In this document: positions 48,734 to 58,372 of the stretch, piece by piece | Layout of the letters: every line of letters begins with the position of its first letter | How positions within the stretch are numbered: the first letter of the stretch is position 1 | Source of the DNA: Diploptera punctata | Lineage: Eukaryota > Arthropoda > Insecta > Blattodea > Blaberidae | Reading direction: 5' to 3' | Assembly (NCBI GenBank): GCA_030220185.1 | Contig: JASPKZ010009924.1 | Span: forward strand, 1 to 64,000 | DNA length: 64,000 nucleotides | Notes under the pieces: model-generated | Databases searched by the model: none | Told to the model about the DNA's origin: nothing | Seen by the model: the letters and a program-made list of their open reading frames with translations, nothing else | Program-made: the position numbers and the translations under genes

Positions 48734-51426
48734 AATATTTAATTTTAGGAAGTTATATTTTGAGGTTATTTTAATTATATTATTTTTGGTCTGGACATCT
48801 TACCTCAATATTAATGTTGATTTGTTCTTGGACATGTTTCAAAACAATTCTCTGTTTTATCTTCAGCTTTCCCAGACTGGTTTTATTTATGTTGCATTAT
48901 GTTGCACCACCTGGATGTCGATGTCAGCTCCATCCTGTGGTTGGCCAAAGAACCTCCAAACAAGGTTCACCCTCCATCGGAATATCAAAATTCATAACTC
49001 TGTTTCTGTTCTTCTGAATATAAATTTTTTCCCAAATAGTCAGCTCGTTTGTATTTTCTAACTGTTTTAATAATTTAGTGTCTGAATTTATATTATGTTT
49101 TTCAGACCAAACATGAGCAGCAACTGCAGATTTTTCAATTTCTCCATTTTTAATATTTCTTATGTGTTCTTTGGTTCTAATTTTAGGTTTCTTTTTGTTT
49201 TCCCTATATATATCTTTTCACAACCCATGCATTCAATTTGATATATTCCTGACTTTTTTATTTTTATCAGTTTTTTCATTTTGGTTGGTTTTTATTAGTT
49301 TATTTAAACTGTAGTTATTTTTTGGTGCTAATTTAATATTAAACTTCTCAAATATATTTTGAAATTTATTATGTACCCAGGGGTGATATGTGAATTTCCT
49401 ATATTTTTTCATAGGTGGTTCTTCTTTTTCAAGATTACTTCTGTTTTTTCATTTTTTGTTTTTTATACTTTTCTATCCTTTTATGTACCATTTTTTCATC
49501 AAACCCATTTTCTCTTGCTACTTTGATTAATGTGTTTTTTCTCATGTTTGAAATCTTCTTCGTTTAAGGGTAAGTTTACCAATCTATGAGTTTAAACTTT
49601 AAATGCTGCTAATTTATGTCCAATTGGATTGAACCCTGTTGATTTTATAAAATTTTCCGTATGAGTTTTCTTTCCTATGAAATCCTGAATTCAATTTTCT
49701 TTTTTCTTCGTTCTCTGACAATTTAAGATCCAAAAAAGGTATTTGTTTATTGTCTTCTATTTCTTTGGTGAATTTAATGTTTGGTACTCTGTAAATTTAA
49801 TAGTTTTAGGGAATCTTCTACATGATGTTTTTCTTTAACAATACAAATTATATCATCAACATATTCTACTTCTCCAAAATTTAAACATTGTGGGGATGTG
49901 CGTTGGTGATTTTAACATTCAAAATCGCTTCATAATAAATTTGCCAGGAAAGGTGATAATGGGTTTCCCATTGAGAAGCCCTGATTTTTTGTCTATAGAA
50001 ATTCCCATTGAATGTAAAAAACATTTGGTCAATGCATAAACGCAGTTAATTTCAAATAATCTTCTTTGATCTCTCTGTCTATGTTGTGTTTTTCTTAACC
50101 AATTGTTCAATTGAACAATTGGTTAAGAAAAAACAACAATAGACAGAGAGATCAAAGAAGATTATTTGAAATTAACTGCGTTATGCATTGACCAAATGTT
50201 TTTTACATTCAATGGGAATTTCTATAGACAAAAATCAGGGCTCTCAATGGGAAACCCATTATCACCTTTCCTGGCAAATTTATTTATGAGCGATTTTGAA
50301 TGTAAAATCACCAAAGCACATCCCACAATGTTTAAATTTTGGAGTAGATATGTTGATGATATAATTTGTATTGTTAAGAAAAACATGTAGAAGATTCCCT
50401 AAAACTATAAAATTTACAGAGTACAAACATTAAATTCACCAAAGAAATAGAAGACAATAAAACAAATACCTTTTTTGGATCTTAAATTGGTCAGAACGAA
50501 GAAAAAGAAAATTGAATTCAGGATTCATAGGAAAGAAACTCATACGGAAAATTTTATAAAATCAACAGGGTTCAATCCAATTGGACATAAATTAGCAGCA
50601 TTTAATAGTTTAACTCATAGATTGGTAAACTTACCTTAACCGAAAAAGATTTCAAACATGAGAAAAAAAACATAATCAAAGTAGCAAGAGAAAATGGGTT
50701 TGATGAAAAAATGGTACACGAAAAGGATAGAAAAGTATAAAAAACAAAAAATGATAAACAGAAGTAATCTTGAAGAAGAAGAAGAATCACCTATGAAAAA
50801 ATATAGGAAATTCACATATCACCCCGGGGTACAATAATAAATTTCAAAATATATTTGAGAAGTTTAATATTAAATTAGCACCAAAAAATAACTAACAGTT
50901 TAAATAAACTAATAAAAACCAACAAAATGAAAAAACTGATAAAAATAAAAAGTCAGGAATATATCAAATTGAATGCATGGGTTGTGAAAAGATATATATA
51001 GGGAAAACAAAAAGAAACCTAAAAATTAGAACCAAAGAACACATAAGAAATATTAAAAATGGAGAAAGTGAAAAATCTGCAGTTTTGCTGCTCATGTTTT
51101 GGTCTGAAAAACATAATATAAATTCAGACACTAATTATTAAAACATTAGAAAATATAAAAGAGCTGACTATTTGGAAAAAATTTATATTCAGAAGAACAG
51201 AAACAGAGTTATGAATTTTGATATTCCGATGGAGGGTGACCTTGTTTGGAGGTTCTTTGGCCAACCACAGGATGGAGCTGACATCGACATCCAGGTGGTG
51301 CAACAAATGCAACATAAATAAAACCATCTGGAAAGCTGAAGATAAAACAGAGAATTGTTTGGAACATGTCCAAGAACAAATCAACATTAATATTGAGGTA
51401 AGATGTCCAGACCAAAATAATATAAT
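48734..51426 (-). mobile_element. Head-to-head Penelope-like dimer, 2.69 kb, one 12-bp TSD
   Basis: TSD TTTTGTTGAGTT at 48722-48733 and 51427-51438, cut into the left arm of a family C element. Two 5'-truncated PLE copies face each other: 48776-50108 coding on -, 50105-51426 coding on +, meeting at a perfect dyad AACCAATTGTTCAATTGAAC. Each copy has the RT segment with MGNPLSPFLANLFMSDFE and YVDDIICIVKKN, a linker, the GIY-YIG nuclease and an arm with a hammerhead-like core (48831-48866 on -; 51336-51370 on +, damaged). A single 3' tail exists, at 48734-48775, so the whole dimer went in as one event on the minus strand. All frames are broken. Confidence 0.88.
50166..50390 (+). pseudogene. PLE reverse transcriptase fragment (YVDD)
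   Basis: 74 open residues: LTALCIDQMFFTFNGNFYRQ, SGLSMGNPLSPFLANLFMSD and RYVDDIICIVKKN. SGLxMGxPLSPxLAN and YVDD are RT motifs B and C; the YVDD aspartates are present. Mirror copy on the minus strand at 49850-50100 is more decayed. Confidence 0.8.
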
Positions 51427-51535
51427 TTTTGTTGAGTTGTGTCTCTTGACTCACCTCATACTTCTTAACTCCCCTTGCAGATCTAGATTTCGTCACTGTA
51501 TTTGTGACATTCTCAATGTTGTTCACGTTCACAAC
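51427..51535 (+). mobile_element. Family C element fragment, target of the PLE dimer
   Basis: TTTTGTTGAGTTGTGTCTCTTGACTCACC-type left arm (here TTTTGTTGAGTTGTGTCTC), variant core on - (CTCAATGTTGTTCACG end), then cut at about 51535 by PLE family F. The left flank of the dimer (48722-48733) keeps only the TSD part of it. Confidence 0.7.
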
Positions 51536-52210
51536 CTCTCCTCATACAAATCTTGTAAGTAGATCGCGATTTCGAGACCATAACGGTCTCATCTTCAATA
51601 CTATTTTGGCGACTGATGTTATCTCGATCGGAAGAAACTCTTCTTCTTCCCTCTGTTGGTGGACCGATGAACCTCTGGATCAGGTCAAAATTTGCGGGAA
51701 TTTCGAAGTTCATAAGATTTTCTTTTGTTTTTTCTGAATGTGGATTTTTTTTCCCAAACCGTTGAGTTCCTTTTGTGTGTCTATTTGTTTAATTAGACTG
51801 GCTTTGATTCAATTAAATGTTTTTCGGACCAAGCATGAGCAGCTAACTGCTGACATTTCCACTTCACCATTTTTGACATTTCTAAGATGTTCTTTCACCC
51901 TTGTTTTTAAAATTTCTTTTTGTTTTTCCAATATAAATTTTGTCACAATCCCTGCATTCAATCTGATAAATTCCTGATTTGTTTTCTTCTTCAATTCTTT
52001 CATTTCTATTGGTTTTAATTACCGTGTTAAGGCTGTATGATATTTCTTGATTTTTATGCAGATTGGTTTTGTCGCTATCTGTGCGACATTCTTGATGCCA
52101 ACAGTTGTGAAGCATCGAAAATGTTGCACAGTTAGCGACGAAACCGATCTGCATAAAAATCAACAAATATGAGGTGAGTCAAAACACACAACTCAAATAT
52201 AATTTTAAAA
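51536..52210 (-). mobile_element. PLE family F copy with inverted end
   Basis: Minus strand: SGIYQIECRDCDKIYIGKTK, KTRVKEHLRNVKNGEVEMSA, then C-terminal FEIPANFDLIQRFIGPPTEG and the core at 51562-51598. On the right a further palindrome (52050-52165: TTTATGCAGATTGGTTTTGT and its inverse) with arm CAAATATGAGGTGAGTCAAA belongs to another PLE end. RT is missing. Confidence 0.75.
51556..51606 (-). ncRNA. Hammerhead-ribozyme-like motif, family F
   Basis: Minus strand: helix I AGTA/TACT, core TTGAAGA (C3 changed to T), stem II GAGACC-GTTAT-GGTCTC (six perfect pairs), GAAA, helix III ATCGCGAT, triplet ATC. The sister copy at 43145 has a correct CTGAAGA but decayed helix III, so the family consensus is a complete hammerhead. 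Confidence 0.65.
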
Positions 52211-52224
52211 AATAGTAAAATAAT

Positions 52225-52427
52225 CCCACCACAGGCCTTCGAAAACCCTTGGGATAGTGGGAAGTTACGTTTGCTATCTTTCTAATTAGCTCGGTTGTCA
52301 CCCCTCCATGACAGCCACCTTTACTTCCAGAACATACCCTGATACTCAGTTCTCTTAGAGGCTGAGTCAACCCCAGGACCATTGTGCTCCCAAAGAAGTT
52401 TGGCCCATTGGGACTTAGGGTCGTATT
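52225..52427 (+). repeat. Half of the foldback SINE at 28425-28900
   Basis: AATCCCACCACAGGCCTTCG, ACAGCCACCTTTACTTCCAG and AGGCTGAGTCAACCCCAGGA match the left arm there. The tRNA-like centre and second arm are missing. Confidence 0.65.
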
Positions 52428-52989
52428 ATGAATGCATTTGACCGTAAAAGTCGTTCTCTGCTGAGAAAGTTGCATCCAAAGACTTTTTGCGTACTCAAAA
52501 ATCTGTTCATGTGATAATAATTGTCGAAATTCCTAAGCTACCTGGCGAGGTGACTTTGCAGAGAACGAATCGTGAGCAACCCAATGGGAACCGATGACTT
52601 TAAAACCTGCTGCTTTAATCCAAGATGTTCAGACCTTGATGACTTTCAGATCATGTTTGTCGTAAAAACGCAGAGGAGAGGAATTTGAATAGAGTCTACC
52701 AAAGAATTCAACTGGAAGAACAGGAGAAATTGCGTAATATCGTGCGATGCAGATGTCGTCATATACGGTTTTATTTGCGGGACACAAGCGTAAATGTGTT
52801 CCTCTAGCAGACGAAAAATAACGGAAGTGGTTTTTATATCGCTGAGAATTCTGGGTAATTTTCTTTGCCAATATTACGAAAAAAAACACTACTTTCATGC
52901 ATGACCAGTCCAGCGACTTGCTAATTCGAACTTTGCACGTTCTCACGGAAAACTCACTCACCAGAGACTAATGTATTTGTATGTGGCCC
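52428..52989 (+). mobile_element. Harbinger-like TIR element, copy 2
   Basis: Ends GGGTCGTATTATG and ..TATGTGGCCC with TTA on each side. About 90% like 40119-40673, but the small ORF beginning near 52626 is frameshifted. Confidence 0.7.
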
Positions 52990-53430
52990 TTAACCTGCAA
53001 TTTTCTGGTTTGTAGTGCCAACTACACTACAGCATGCACTATATTAATCGTAATAATTTTAACAACCGCTAATTTTTTTTTTGTGTTAATAGCTTTTACT
53101 GCATTATTATTATTATCATTATTATTATTGTTAATCAGAGGAATATACATATAATTATATAATTTTATGGAAAAGACTTTATGAAAATGTGCAAAGGCAG
53201 AAAGTCCAAAAAAAACATATTTATACCTTATTCTAATATCCCCCCCCCCATATATATATCAGTTTTTGAACTAGTTCATGAAGTTATATAAGAAGTTCAC
53301 TTTTCAAAATTATTTCTGCAGTTGGAAATTTTTATTATGATTTGTAACAAAGTTAAATTTTCAAAGTTAGTTTAGATGAAATGATTCATAAAATAATAGA
53401 GTAATACGTTTGGTTATTTAGGAATTAACA
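52990..53430. other. AT-rich intergenic sequence
   Basis: No recognised gene. TTTGAACTAGTTCATGAAGT at 53265 belongs to the degenerate GAACTAGTTCA array that continues after 54200. Confidence 0.45.
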
Positions 53431-53825
53431 CAATGAGATATTATATTTGACGAGAAAAATTTTCACCCAGACGAAGACTCGAACCTGGGACCTTTGGCTT
53501 TCTAGGCCAATGCTCTACCATCCGAGCTATCGGGGCGAGTTCTCTTATATACATTGTAATTCTCAGCACCAAATGCTATGAAGCCTTTGCTTCTATCTTT
53601 GCAAATGGCAGCTTCTTAGTTAAGAAGACATTTATCGGGAATTTTAACACTACTTTATAAAGCCAGTAGGGCTTCAACTCGCCCCAATAGCTCAGATTGT
53701 AGAGCATTGGCCTAGAAAGCCAAAGGTCCTGGGTTCGAGTCTTGGTCTGGTTGAAAAAAAATTTTCTCTTCAAATATAATTTATCCAGTGAGAATTGGTA
53801 AATTAATAATAAAAACATCACTATG
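53431..53825. repeat. Inverted pair of tRNA-like SINEs
   Basis: tRNA-like parts at 53464-53537 (-) and 53683-53752 (+), acceptor GCCCCGA/ TCTGGGT-like and GCCCCAA variants, anticodon stem TTGGC/GCCAA with loop CTAGAAA. They are joined through AAGATAGAAGCAAAGGCTTC-type leader sequence. The pair is a foldback. Confidence 0.7.
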
Positions 53826-54155
53826 AGATATTATTTATGTAAAATTGTATCATCTCACCCCATATTCTTCTTTTTATTAGACCAGTTTCAGGACTTTTTC
53901 GGTTCCATCCTCAGTACTTTCGTGACCATTGTTATGTTGTCTTGAAAAACGCCTCCTGTTCCCTCTGTTGGTAGACTGAAGAAGCTCGAAATTTGAAATT
54001 CCTGAGGAAAGTGATTTGTTTTTAAAGTTCTTCAGTCTACCAACAGAGCGAGCAGAAGACAGCTCTGTAAAGTACTGAGGATGGAACCAAATAATGGCCC
54101 GAAACTGGTCTAAGAAGAAGAAGAATATGAGGTGAAGTAACATTTTATTTAAGTA
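53826..54155. mobile_element. PLE foldback, family G relative
   Basis: Arms TCACCCCATATTCTTCTTTT and its inverse AAGAATATGAGGTGAAGTAA. Both halves keep CTGAGGATGGAACC with GAAACTGGTC (minus about 53889-53920, plus about 54077-54110); helix III is AC-TG-GT. Stem II has decayed. C-terminal PLE codons (inverted pair) lie in the middle. Confidence 0.65.
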
Positions 54156-54749
54156 AATAAGAATGAAAACCTGAAATTCTGCAGAAATCTTACGTTCGAT
54201 GAAGATCCATTGTTTAATATTATATTGGAAGAGCCAGAAACTAAAGGTTGAACCCTGCAGTTTTTTCCATTATAAACATTTTTTTTCATTCAACTGAACT
54301 AGTTCATTTTTTGAAATTACTTAATTCAATCCCTTTTCTGAACATTAAATTTATAAGTCAAATTTAAGTAAATGTTACCAACATTAAAATTGAAAAAAAA
54401 CTGAGGATACATGTGACTTCTAGGCCACAGGGGGACTACGAATGAGGTATAAATGTATTAAAAATACATTCCATCAAATTATTTGCTTAATTCAAACAAT
54501 ACCATGTTTAATTATGTATTTTATTTGAAAAACACCCAATCCATCAAACATACAAAGAATATCAACAATATATTTTAATACAAAAAAAACATTTAATTTC
54601 TGTTAAGAGCAAAAATTATTTCAATAAAAACTTGCATTTTTTATTTAGTTTAGGTAAATGAAATTGGTGCTATTGTGAGTAAATCAATGATTGAACTAGT
54701 TCAATACTTCAGTTTTCAATATTATAGAAGTATTCACAGTTAAATATGG

Positions 54750-55075
54750 GAAAATAACATTATGAGGTTTATTAATTCTTAAATTAATGAGTCATTTTTA
54801 ACATCTTACCTCATATTTTATGTTTCTTCAAACACGGGAACTAGTTTTCAAGAGAAGGATCTCTCTCATTTTCAACCGACATTATGACTACCGGATTTTC
54901 GTTGGAATTTCCATCAATAACGTTGCCATCTGGTGTTGATTTGATGAACTTTGAGATGAGGTCACGTTCACCATGAATTTCGAGATTCCTGAATACTAGT
55001 TCCCATGTTTGAAGAAACATAAAATATGAGGTAAGATGTTAAAAATGGCTCATTAATTTACAAATTATTGAACTA
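54750..55075 (-). mobile_element. PLE family H foldback
   Basis: Tail on - (AAACCTCATAATGTTATTTT), arm CATCTTACCTCATATTTTAT, C-terminal PLE codons, then the inverse arm AAATATGAGGTAAGATGTTA at about 55020. AACTAGTT palindromes lie where other families have helix III, but no CTGANGA is present. Confidence 0.7.
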
Positions 55076-55445
55076 GTTTCTAAGCTTATTAAGTATTACT
55101 TCTTTTTAGCTAACCTCAATACTTTAATTGTAAAAATTATTTATGTAATTGAACTTATTAAGTAGTTATAGAAAACCAACTTCATAGTTTCAGTTTTCAA
55201 AATTATTTCACTAATAGAACTAGTTCATAAGGTTATTGAGATTTACTTTTGTAGTTAATTTTAATAGTTCAATTGCTAAAATAATTTATGTAATTGAATT
55301 TATTAAGTAATTCAAAATCAACTTTAAAGTTCAATTTTCAAAATTATTTCAGTGATATAAATATTTTGTTAACTGATTAAGTAGTGCAATTTTTGAACTA
55401 ATTTCTGTAGTTGAATTTTGAAAATTATTTGAGTAATATATCGAT

Positions 55446-55496
55446 GATATAATGATTATACCTCATAATGTTTTACTTCCCAACATTAATTTAATT
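55446..55496 (+). mobile_element. 51-bp tail-only insertion with 12-bp TSD
   Basis: TSD TAATATATCGAT at 55434-55445 and 55497-55508. The insert is just the 3' tail of a family E element (TATACCTCATAATGTTTTAC and TTCCCAACATTAATTTAA). It shows which end enters first. Confidence 0.8.
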
Positions 55497-56159
55497 TAAT
55501 ATATCGATTACTTGTTTGTTGTGTAAAACGCTTGAGTAATTCAATTTTTGGGACTAACTTAAATAGTCAAATCATCAAAATTATTTCAGCAATTTAAATT
55601 TTTGTCAACTTATTGAATAGCTCAATTTTTTAATTATCTTTAATAGTGCAAATTTAAAATTCAGTATTTAAACAAGTTCGTGAACTTAATAAGTGGTTCA
55701 GTTTTTTTAACTACTTCAAAAGTTCACATTTCAGTAATTGAACTAGTTCCTGAACTTATTGAAAATCTTAAGTAATTTAATTTTCTAAATTGTTTCAGTA
55801 ATTATAACTAGTTCAGGAACTTATTGAGTAGTACAATTGTTGAAAATAACTACAGTAGTTCAATTTCATAAAATTGGTTCATTAGTTCAACTTTTTGTTA
55901 CAAAATAGTTGATGAATTTAAAGTTATTTGAATATGAAGTAATTTAAAAATTTTGAGCAATTGATTTTTTCATAGTTGAAACTAGTTCATAAATGTATTG
56001 TAATATTTCAATTTTGTTACTATCTTTAGTCATTTGTTTTATTTAACTTACGTGAAATGATTAGGTTATATCAGTCAATAAACTAGTGTCAATTTTCTTA
56101 ACTTACTCCAACAGTTAGATTTTCAAAACTATTTCAGCAGTTCAATTTTTTTAATTAAC

Positions 56160-56360
56160 AGTGAGTGGAGGACATATTTTTAACGACTCACCTCATATAA
56201 TTTCAAATTTCTTTGATACCGGCGGTTTCATACAATATCTTGTCCCTCCTGAGTCATGACTTCCACTGATGAAATTCACTGGTTGTTGAAAAATATGTTC
56301 TCCACTCACTATTAATGATATAATTTCATAATGTTTACTTCCCAATATTAATTTAAATAG
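56160..56360 (+). mobile_element. Family E foldback element
   Basis: Arms AACGACTCACCTCATATAAT and GTGAGTGGAGGACATATTTT with the inverse ATATGTTCTCCACTCACTAT; tail ATAATTTCATAATGTTTACT. Minus-strand core CTCAGGA (G5 lost), GAAA, helix III ACCGCCGGT, GTA, at about 56209-56240. Confidence 0.65.
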
Positions 56361-56780
56361 TTCAATTTTTTATCAACTAGTTTTTAAGAATTCAAAGTTT
56401 GTTGTTGAACTACTTCAAGGAATAATTAACAACTTTACTCTTTTTTACTTTGTTGAACTAGTTCATAAACTTATTGAATATGGTCTGCTTAAAATTTTAG
56501 TTCAGTTTTCAAAATTAGTAGTTTAAACTTTTTGATGAATATATTTTAAAAAAACCCAATTTTTTAAAACCAAGTTTAATAGTTCAATTTTCAATATTAG
56601 TTCAGTTGAACTAGTTAATAAGCTTATTGAATTTTTTAATTTTTCAGCTAAGATGATTGGTTTACAGTTTTCAAAATTAAGTAGCTAAGTTAGTTGATGT
56701 ATTTAAAAAAACTGGATCTTGGACTTCAATGAATTAAATTTTTTGATGAAGTAGTTCATAAAGAAATTAATTCTTGAAGT

Positions 56781-57230
56781 TCATTTAATTTGGATTGGGC
56801 AAAAAATTAATTTAAATAAAAAAACTTTTTTGGTGTAGCTTAGGCAAGAGGAATTGGTGCTGTAATGAATGTTATCAGAAAATATCACCATATCCAGTTA
56901 TACCAACTATGGTTAGTATTTATTATAAAATAAATACATTTTACACAAAAAAAATACATATAAATATATAAATATATTTTTTTCTTACAAATGTATGCTT
57001 TATGTGTATTACAAATTGTTCATTTATTTATGTATTTAAAGATGCTTCATTAAATTTCTGTTAATGTAATTGTTTTTTTGAAGTAAACACCAAAAAAAAT
57101 TGGTTGATTTGTTTTCTTCCAGTTTGATATCAGAATGTATATTGAAGATCATTCCTATAGTGGTTCCAATCCTTGAAACTCAAATTTTATTAGTAGAGAA
57201 TATTTATGTTTTTATTATTAATTTAACACT
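56781..57230. other. AT-rich intergenic sequence
   Basis: Nothing recognised. Confidence 0.4.
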
Positions 57231-57660
57231 CTCACTGAAGGATATTTGAAGAGACAAATTTTTCAACTAGACCGAGACTCGGACCTGGGACCTTTGGCTT
57301 TCGGGCCAAATGCTCTACCAACTGAGCTACCGAGGCTAGTTGTGATCTAGATGCAAATTTCTCTCTTTATACGTTGTAATTCCCTCGGTCTAGGCGAAAA
57401 TTTGTCTCTTCAAATATAATTTATCCTTCAGTGAGAAGTGTTAAATTAACAATAAAAACATCAATAGAAGCCCTACTGGCTTTATAAAGTAGTGTTAAAT
57501 TCCCAATAAATGTCTTCTTAACTAAGAGGCTGCCATATGCAAAGATAGAAGCAACTGTTTCAAAACATTTAGCACGAGGGAATTACAACGTATAAAGAGA
57601 GAAATTTGCATCTAGATTGCAACTCGCCTCTGTAGCTCAGTTGGTAGAGCATTTGAGTCA
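57231..57660. repeat. Inverted pair of GCCTCGG-type SINEs
   Basis: tRNA-like part 57267-57336 (-) and a truncated mirror copy (57625-57656, +, cut in the anticodon arm). Joined through AGAAGCCCTACTGGCTTTAT and AACTAAGAGGCTGCCATATG blocks. Confidence 0.65.
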
Positions 57661-58000
57661 TGCTTCAGTTGATTCAGATGCAACAAAATGGCTGAATACG
57701 TCAAGTTTTCTGTTGCTGTGTCGCCATATAAATTTTTAAAACACAAGTCTGGCAAAAACAGTTATTTTAAATATATTTCAAAAGTTGAGTTAAAAATCTC
57801 ACCAGCTTTCTTGTAGTCAACGATCACATGTCTTATATACTTCACACGTACTCCCTGTCAATGTGACAGTAATTGTGGCGTGGAATGGCGGAAGGATACA
57901 ATTGGTGGTTATGTTAGGATCACTCTAAGAGCGGACAAGGTATAATGTAAAGAACTACTGGAAATAAATAAACATTAGTGTTTAAATATGTTATTAGATA
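57661..58000. other. Intergenic sequence without recognised features
   Basis: Nothing recognised; the end (57989-58000) is the first copy of the TSD for the next element. Confidence 0.4.
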
Positions 58001-58287
58001 ATTTTGTTTAGTTGTTTCTTGACTCACCTCATACTTCTTAACTCCCTTGCAAACTCGAGTTTCTTCACTTCATTTGTGACATTCTCAATGCTGTATTACG
58101 TTCACAAACTGATGTTCAATGGCCTCCTCTCATCAGTTGTGAACGTAATACAGCATTGAGAATGTCACAAATGAAGTGAAGAAACTCGAGTCTGTTTGGG
58201 AGTTAAGAAGTATGAGGTGAGTCAAGAAACAACTAAACAAAATTAAAATAAACCTCATAGTGTTATTTCCTCACCTACATAACTTAA
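58001..58287 (+). mobile_element. Retrozyme-like foldback, family C, complete, 12-bp TSD
   Basis: TSD TGTTATTAGATA at 57989-58000 and 58288-58299. Best full copy (287 bp): left arm TTTTGTTTAGTTGTTTCTTG, inverted variant core with palindrome ACTCGAGT and GTC, an asymmetrical ~30-bp centre, mirror core (58153-58192, +), right arm AGTATGAGGTGAGTCAAGAA, tail AAACCTCATAGTGTTATTTC ending ACATAACTTAA. It lies 85 bp past the stop of the chitin-binding gene. Confidence 0.9.
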
Positions 58288-58372
58288 TGTTATTAGATAT
58301 TAAAACTTTATAAATAATTAAATAAGGATGTTAATAAAAGTTAATTATAAATATATTAAAACTAAATATTTG

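Larger units (their letters stand above)
54200..56780. repeat. Degenerate array around GAACTAGTTCA
   Basis: Variants of TTGAACTAGTTCATAAACTT, ATTGAATAGTTCAATTTT and TTCAAAATTATTTCAGTAAT recur dozens of times at irregular spacing, in mostly the same orientation. No open frame. It looks like an old, highly diverged satellite into which PLE fragments at 54750, 55446 and 56160 were inserted. Confidence 0.6.

Noticed and set aside
54815..55020. Hammerhead core in PLE family H
   Set aside because: AACTAGTT palindromes and a stem (AGAGA/TCTCT) with GAAA exist, but no arrangement gives CTGANGA or a sensible register, so I do not claim it.
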